Source: Spironucleus salmonicida
Lineage: Eukaryota > Fornicata > Diplomonadida > Hexamitidae
DNA: 64,000 nucleotides
Reading direction: 5' to 3'
NCBI GenBank assembly: GCA_000497125.2
Contig: CM035319.1
Location: 310,001 to 374,000 of the forward strand
Shown: positions 60,204 through 64,000 of the stretch, piece by piece
Position numbering within the stretch: position 1 is the stretch's first letter
How the letters are laid out: every line of letters starts with the position of its first letter
Notes under the pieces: model-generated
Databases searched by the model: none
What the model was told of the DNA's origin: nothing
What the model saw: the letters and a program-made list of their open reading frames with translations, nothing else
Position numbers and translations under genes: made by a program

Positions 60204-61535
60204 ATGAAACTAGGCCTTTTCGGATGTGGCGGTATAGGAGTGGAATTTCTACACTCAATCAAGTATTTGAACATCGAACACATAACTTTAGTAGATTTTG
60301 ATATGATAGAGCCCTCTAACCTCTCGAGATAGTTCATTTTCACCTAAAACGATATTGGGCATTCAAAATCTCACGCATGTGCTAATTTTTGTAAAATTCA
60401 TTTCAAAAATGCAACCATATATAATTTTGAATTCCCACTTCAATAGTTACCACTATAAAAATTTTAAAATTTTGACCTAGTTGTTTCCGCTCTTGACAAT
60501 GTTCCAGCGAGGAAATTTCTGTAAATGCGTTGTTTAGCATTTAGCTTGAATCTAATTGACTGCGGTACATCCGGACTATCCGGGTCAATCCGTGTTTTTA
60601 AATCCCGACTTCCATCAGCTTTCCCACCAAAAATTTCGTGCCACAACTGTTCAACATTGGAGTAGATAACGATTCCAGTATGCACTCTACGCAGCAAACC
60701 AGAGACTCCAAATCACTGCATTCAGTTCGCTCTTGCCACTGGAAATGGACTTTTAGGGAATGGTGAGTTTTCTGAAATTTAAGGAGATAGAAATGGAAAA
60801 TTAATTTTCAAGTAACTTTTCAAAAGCTAATTTGATGAGAATTTAGCAACCAAAACAGTTAATTAGGTTGAGTCTTGGATTTAAATAGTGTCAAATTTTA
60901 CTGACTGTACTGACTTTTTTGATGCTAATAACAAGCAGTAATTGTAATTTGTTTGCGCGGTTTCCCGGCTACGCGCTTTATAGTTTCACATAAAATTTGA
61001 CCTAACTGATATAGAGATTCAGTCAGTCGCAGGTCGAATCGTTCCTGCAGTGTGTTTCAGCAACGGCCTTATAGGGGCTCTGGCCGCGCAAATTTGCTAG
61101 GAAAAACTTGAAAATCAGTATATTTTGACTGGAAAAACGAGCCCTTATATCCGATACGACGAGGTTGGAGCTCCTGACTCAGGTTGCTAATTCTGCGGTG
61201 TAGAATGCTTCAGGGTAGCAGCAGAAGAAGCCGAAGACTTTTTGCTTGCAAAAGGTGACCACTTTGTCGTTTACGAAGGCGAAAAATGCGTTTATTAGCA
61301 CCAATCCAACGAGACGGATGACAGCAATGGCTGGTTCTCGGAAGAGGACAATTACGCCCCTAAAATCGTGTTTAAGTACGAAATCGGGTAACTTTTAACC
61401 ATTGTGTACAAAAACGGACAGAAACTGAACATAATCATCACCAGTAGCCAGCCAGCCGAGATGATGTGGGCAGCAGTCAAAAAGTGCACCGAAATCGTTG
61501 ACCTTGACGACGATGACAGCATTTCGTTCGACTGA
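60204..61535 (+). CDS. UBA2: SUMO-activating enzyme subunit UBA2
   Basis: 443 residues, ATG 60204 to TGA 61533. Nucleotide loop LFGCGGIGVEF (5-15), DFDMIEPSNLSRQF (31-44), ALDNVPARKF, catalytic cysteine Cys160 in the UBA2-type TIPVCTLRSKPETPNHCIQF, and zinc ligands CxxC at 146-149 and 328-331. It adenylates SUMO with AOS1 and passes it to UBC9. It is shorter than animal UBA2 (about 640) because the catalytic-cysteine domain is reduced and the long C-terminal tail is missing. The central part is more GC-rich than the ends. Confidence 0.88.
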
Positions 61536-61602
61536 CCCAGTATCCCACTAATTCCATTTTTTGCTATATACATTATTATATATTATATACCAACATCAAA
61601 TT

Positions 61603-64000
61603 ATGTGGCAAAAGTTCTACCTTTCGCAGAACCTTACGTCGCAGAAGGCCTTCCAGCAGACCTTCCACAACCTTACAAACGCGCAGCTCCTGCAGCTCAA
61701 AAACAAGTTCGAGAACCTGCCGGACCAGCGCGCGAACGTGAACGAGTTCCCGTCGACGATCCTCATTTCGCACCTGCTAACAGCAGCGGCGCAGGGCCGG
61801 GACCAGATCTCGCATAGCGACATTTTGGCGAGCCTGGGGGCCTTCACGGACGCGCGCGCGCCGTACTAGCTGCAGCTCAAGAACCTCATCCTCATCCAGC
61901 GCGAGATCGACGCGTTCGCGCAGAACTTCATTGGCTGGTCCACCTTCTCGTAGCACATAATGCAGTCCGCGAACTTCACGCGCTCCGCGTCGCTCACGAA
62001 CTACTTCGCGCACCAGTCGATGCACCAGCTCATGTCGGCGAAGGTGCAGGAGCCGATTTACTCGCTCAACTACTCGCAGGAGACCGACTGCTTCATTGTG
62101 TGCCTCAAGGACAACCTGGTGCAGCTGGTTAACCGGTAGGGAAACGTCGTCCACAAGATCAAGACTACGAGCATGCCGGTCGCCGCTGCGACGTTCAGGC
62201 CCCATATTGATGATTACAACAGTTATGGGTTCGATTTGCGGCCTTCTTAAAGCGGTTGGAACCTGATCGTTTCGGGGACTGACCGGAAGCTGTCAATTTA
62301 CAATAACAACCAGCTCATTAACGCAATTCCCACGGAGAACGTGCACACCGTAATTAAAACGAATAATATAATTTACTTCAGGAGGCAGCGCGTCCAGCCT
62401 GCGATTTTCACTGGAGATGACAAGGGGTAGGTTCATTTTTGGCGGCTTAACGGCTAGGATTTGACTTTAGAAGAGGAAATTCCCGAACATAAATTAAAAG
62501 TATTTGTGGAAGAAGATGAAATTGAGGATGACGAGGAGGGGACAAATGAGGACGATGACCCTTAGATTCTAGTGGAAGTTAATGCGACAGATTCAGAGAA
62601 CATTGCAAAAAAGAAATTTGAAGAATATAAAAAGTATCAGGAACTAGCGCTGAAGATGCAAATTGCCGCGTAATCATAATAGTTATCACCAACACCGATT
62701 TGGTCTATTCAAGCTCACAAAAACTGGGTGAATACAATTATTTTAGAATTTATGGAAAATTCTGGACAATTTCTTTTAGCCTCTGGATCATCAGATGGAT
62801 CAATATGTACTTTTGATGTAAATTAAGGTATTAAGGCAGCCAGTTTGTTAAAGCATTCTAATGTGTCGTCTTTAGCGTGGCTTCACCAGAGAGGACTGTT
62901 AGTTTCAGTAGGTTCAGATCGCCAATTGAATATTTGGGTACCGTCATCTACACAAAATCACGTAACTTCACCTTAAGCCCCAATAGCATCGTTACCATAT
63001 TCTAATCATCCTTATATATCAGTTTTTGCATCTAAAACTAAGCCTGAGTTTCTTACAGTTGATGTAGTAGGAAATATATAATAGTGGGATATACGAAAAC
63101 TTGAACCCGTTTTTACGATTGTTGGAAATGCTTCAAGAAATGGAAAAGCAGTTTCTGCTGCATATAATGATCGTTCCGGACATATTTGCACTGCCACAAA
63201 TATGCTAGCTATTGCATATCCTTAAAATGCAAATTAATAAATTTAAATCACCCAATCTACTATTGAAAATGTTGCGATTTCGAGCTTAAATCCAGGTATT
63301 GTTATAGCTTCAGATCAAATTCTTTATATATGGGATTTAAGAAGTGGTAAATGTGTCGGTTAGATAGAAAATTTCATTTTTTCTGGTAAAACGGTAATGG
63401 AAGGAAAAGAAAGTGCAATCGGAACCATAATTGGAAAGGTAGATAATTCTGACACTGTAGGTTTAAATGTACTTTAGAATATGAATGGGGTTTTTAGCTC
63501 AGATCGAACGGGTGCTATAAATTTAATTTCTGGCATATAAACCTCTGAAAAAGAAACTCAACTAGAAATAAATTAAGGGACTGTGGAGGTGAAAAAGCAG
63601 GTTACTGCATTAAGTTTATCTCTTAATGGGTAGTATCTTGCTATAGCAACTGATGACGAAAGAATTGTTTTTTATCAAACATAAAATGGGTAAATGCTAT
63701 TGGAATTTCAAAGGAGTAAAGATGCAAAACCGGAATAAAGTGGTATGTTTGTAGAATAATATCAAAAAATGAATAAGGCAAAATCTATGTATTAGAAAGT
63801 TAAAGCAACAATGTAATTTTAAAACGATAAATTAGATAATTAGGAGTAAAATGTGGAAAATATTAAAAACTTTGGAGTTTGTACTGACATATTCTTTAGT
63901 GAAAGTAATTGTATGGAATTTTGGGTTTGCTTTAAGGAAAAAAAGATGATTATGACATATAAGTTTACTAGTAAAGAAAATTATTAATTAAATGCTAAAT
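61603..64000 (+). CDS. WD40-repeat protein, 3' end outside the window
   Basis: ATG 61603 (MWQKFYLSQNLTSQKAF); open to the window end, 799 codons so far. The N-terminal 130 residues are helical and Gln/Leu-rich. Beta-propeller repeats follow from about residue 145, with WD/GH-type units such as SGTDRKLSIYN, GDDKGQVHFWRL, HKNWVNTIILEF and ASGSSDGSICTFDV, and an acidic insert near 300-325 (EEDEIEDDEEGTNEDDD). Likely a scaffold in a multi-subunit complex; the exact family is not recognised. The first 600 bases are GC-rich, after which the gene turns AT-rich. Confidence 0.75.

Overview
The window is AT-rich nuclear DNA from a protist that uses TGA as its only stop and reads TAA and TAG as glutamine. 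This is seen directly. Almost every gene carries in-frame TAA/TAG codons at places where the family has Gln, including the catalytic Gln71 of an ARF GTPase (TAG at 18546-18548). With TGA-only translation the window resolves into about 55 mostly intronless genes, often only a few bases apart, on both strands. This code, the absence of recognisable introns, an annexin/alpha-giardin-like gene and a rubrerythrin (an anaerobe enzyme) point to a hexamitid diplomonad (Hexamita/Trepomonas/Spironucleus group). A ciliate is the main alternative and fits less well.

Layout. 1-4570: the end of one gene, a small hypothetical gene, a damaged region at 1726-2350, a two-repeat MYB protein, a REEP-like membrane protein, a Cys-rich membrane protein and a hypothetical gene. 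4971-11740: an LRRC40-like leucine-rich-repeat protein, a pecanex-like membrane protein and a single-pass membrane protein. 11973-24373: coiled-coil proteins, a TRAF-type zinc finger protein, eL29, dynein light chain LC8, clathrin adaptor sigma, ARF, an annexin, a 300-bp copy of the 3' end of the LRRC40-like gene, and an EF-hand protein. 24431-35721: a 2009-residue helical protein, MCM6, a dual-specificity phosphatase with a gelsolin-like tail, and a reticulon-like protein. 35854-42287: ArfGAP with a Gln-rich tail, a broken membrane-protein frame, uL14, a penta-EF-hand protein, a cold-shock-domain protein, uS12.

42519-57268 is a large inverted duplication. Each arm reads, from outside in: flavodoxin-like gene, a 60-residue gene of no known family, an AT-rich spacer, and a GC-rich 2.1-kb block holding a PG-rich (STPGR-like) protein, ITPA (inosine triphosphate pyrophosphatase) and a hydrophobic protein. 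The two blocks look identical while the 60-residue genes between them have diverged to about 47% identity. The single-copy centre (46544-53880) carries two tandem METTL2-like tRNA methyltransferases, a beta-adaptin, two coiled-coil/hypothetical genes, a membrane-anchored thioredoxin-like protein and MAF1.

57411-64000: a hypothetical gene, a multipass membrane protein, a GC-rich rubrerythrin, the SUMO-activating subunit UBA2 and a WD40 protein that runs off the end.

Themes: several genes serve vesicle traffic (ARF, ArfGAP, AP sigma, AP beta, reticulon/REEP). Others serve flagella or cytoskeleton (LC8, STPGR-like, annexin) and translation (eL29, uL14, uS12). A short element, TTTCCACTCC or a close variant, sits 4-9 bases before the ATG of the three ribosomal-protein genes and a few others. 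No rRNA, tRNA, CRISPR array or recognisable transposase gene was seen.
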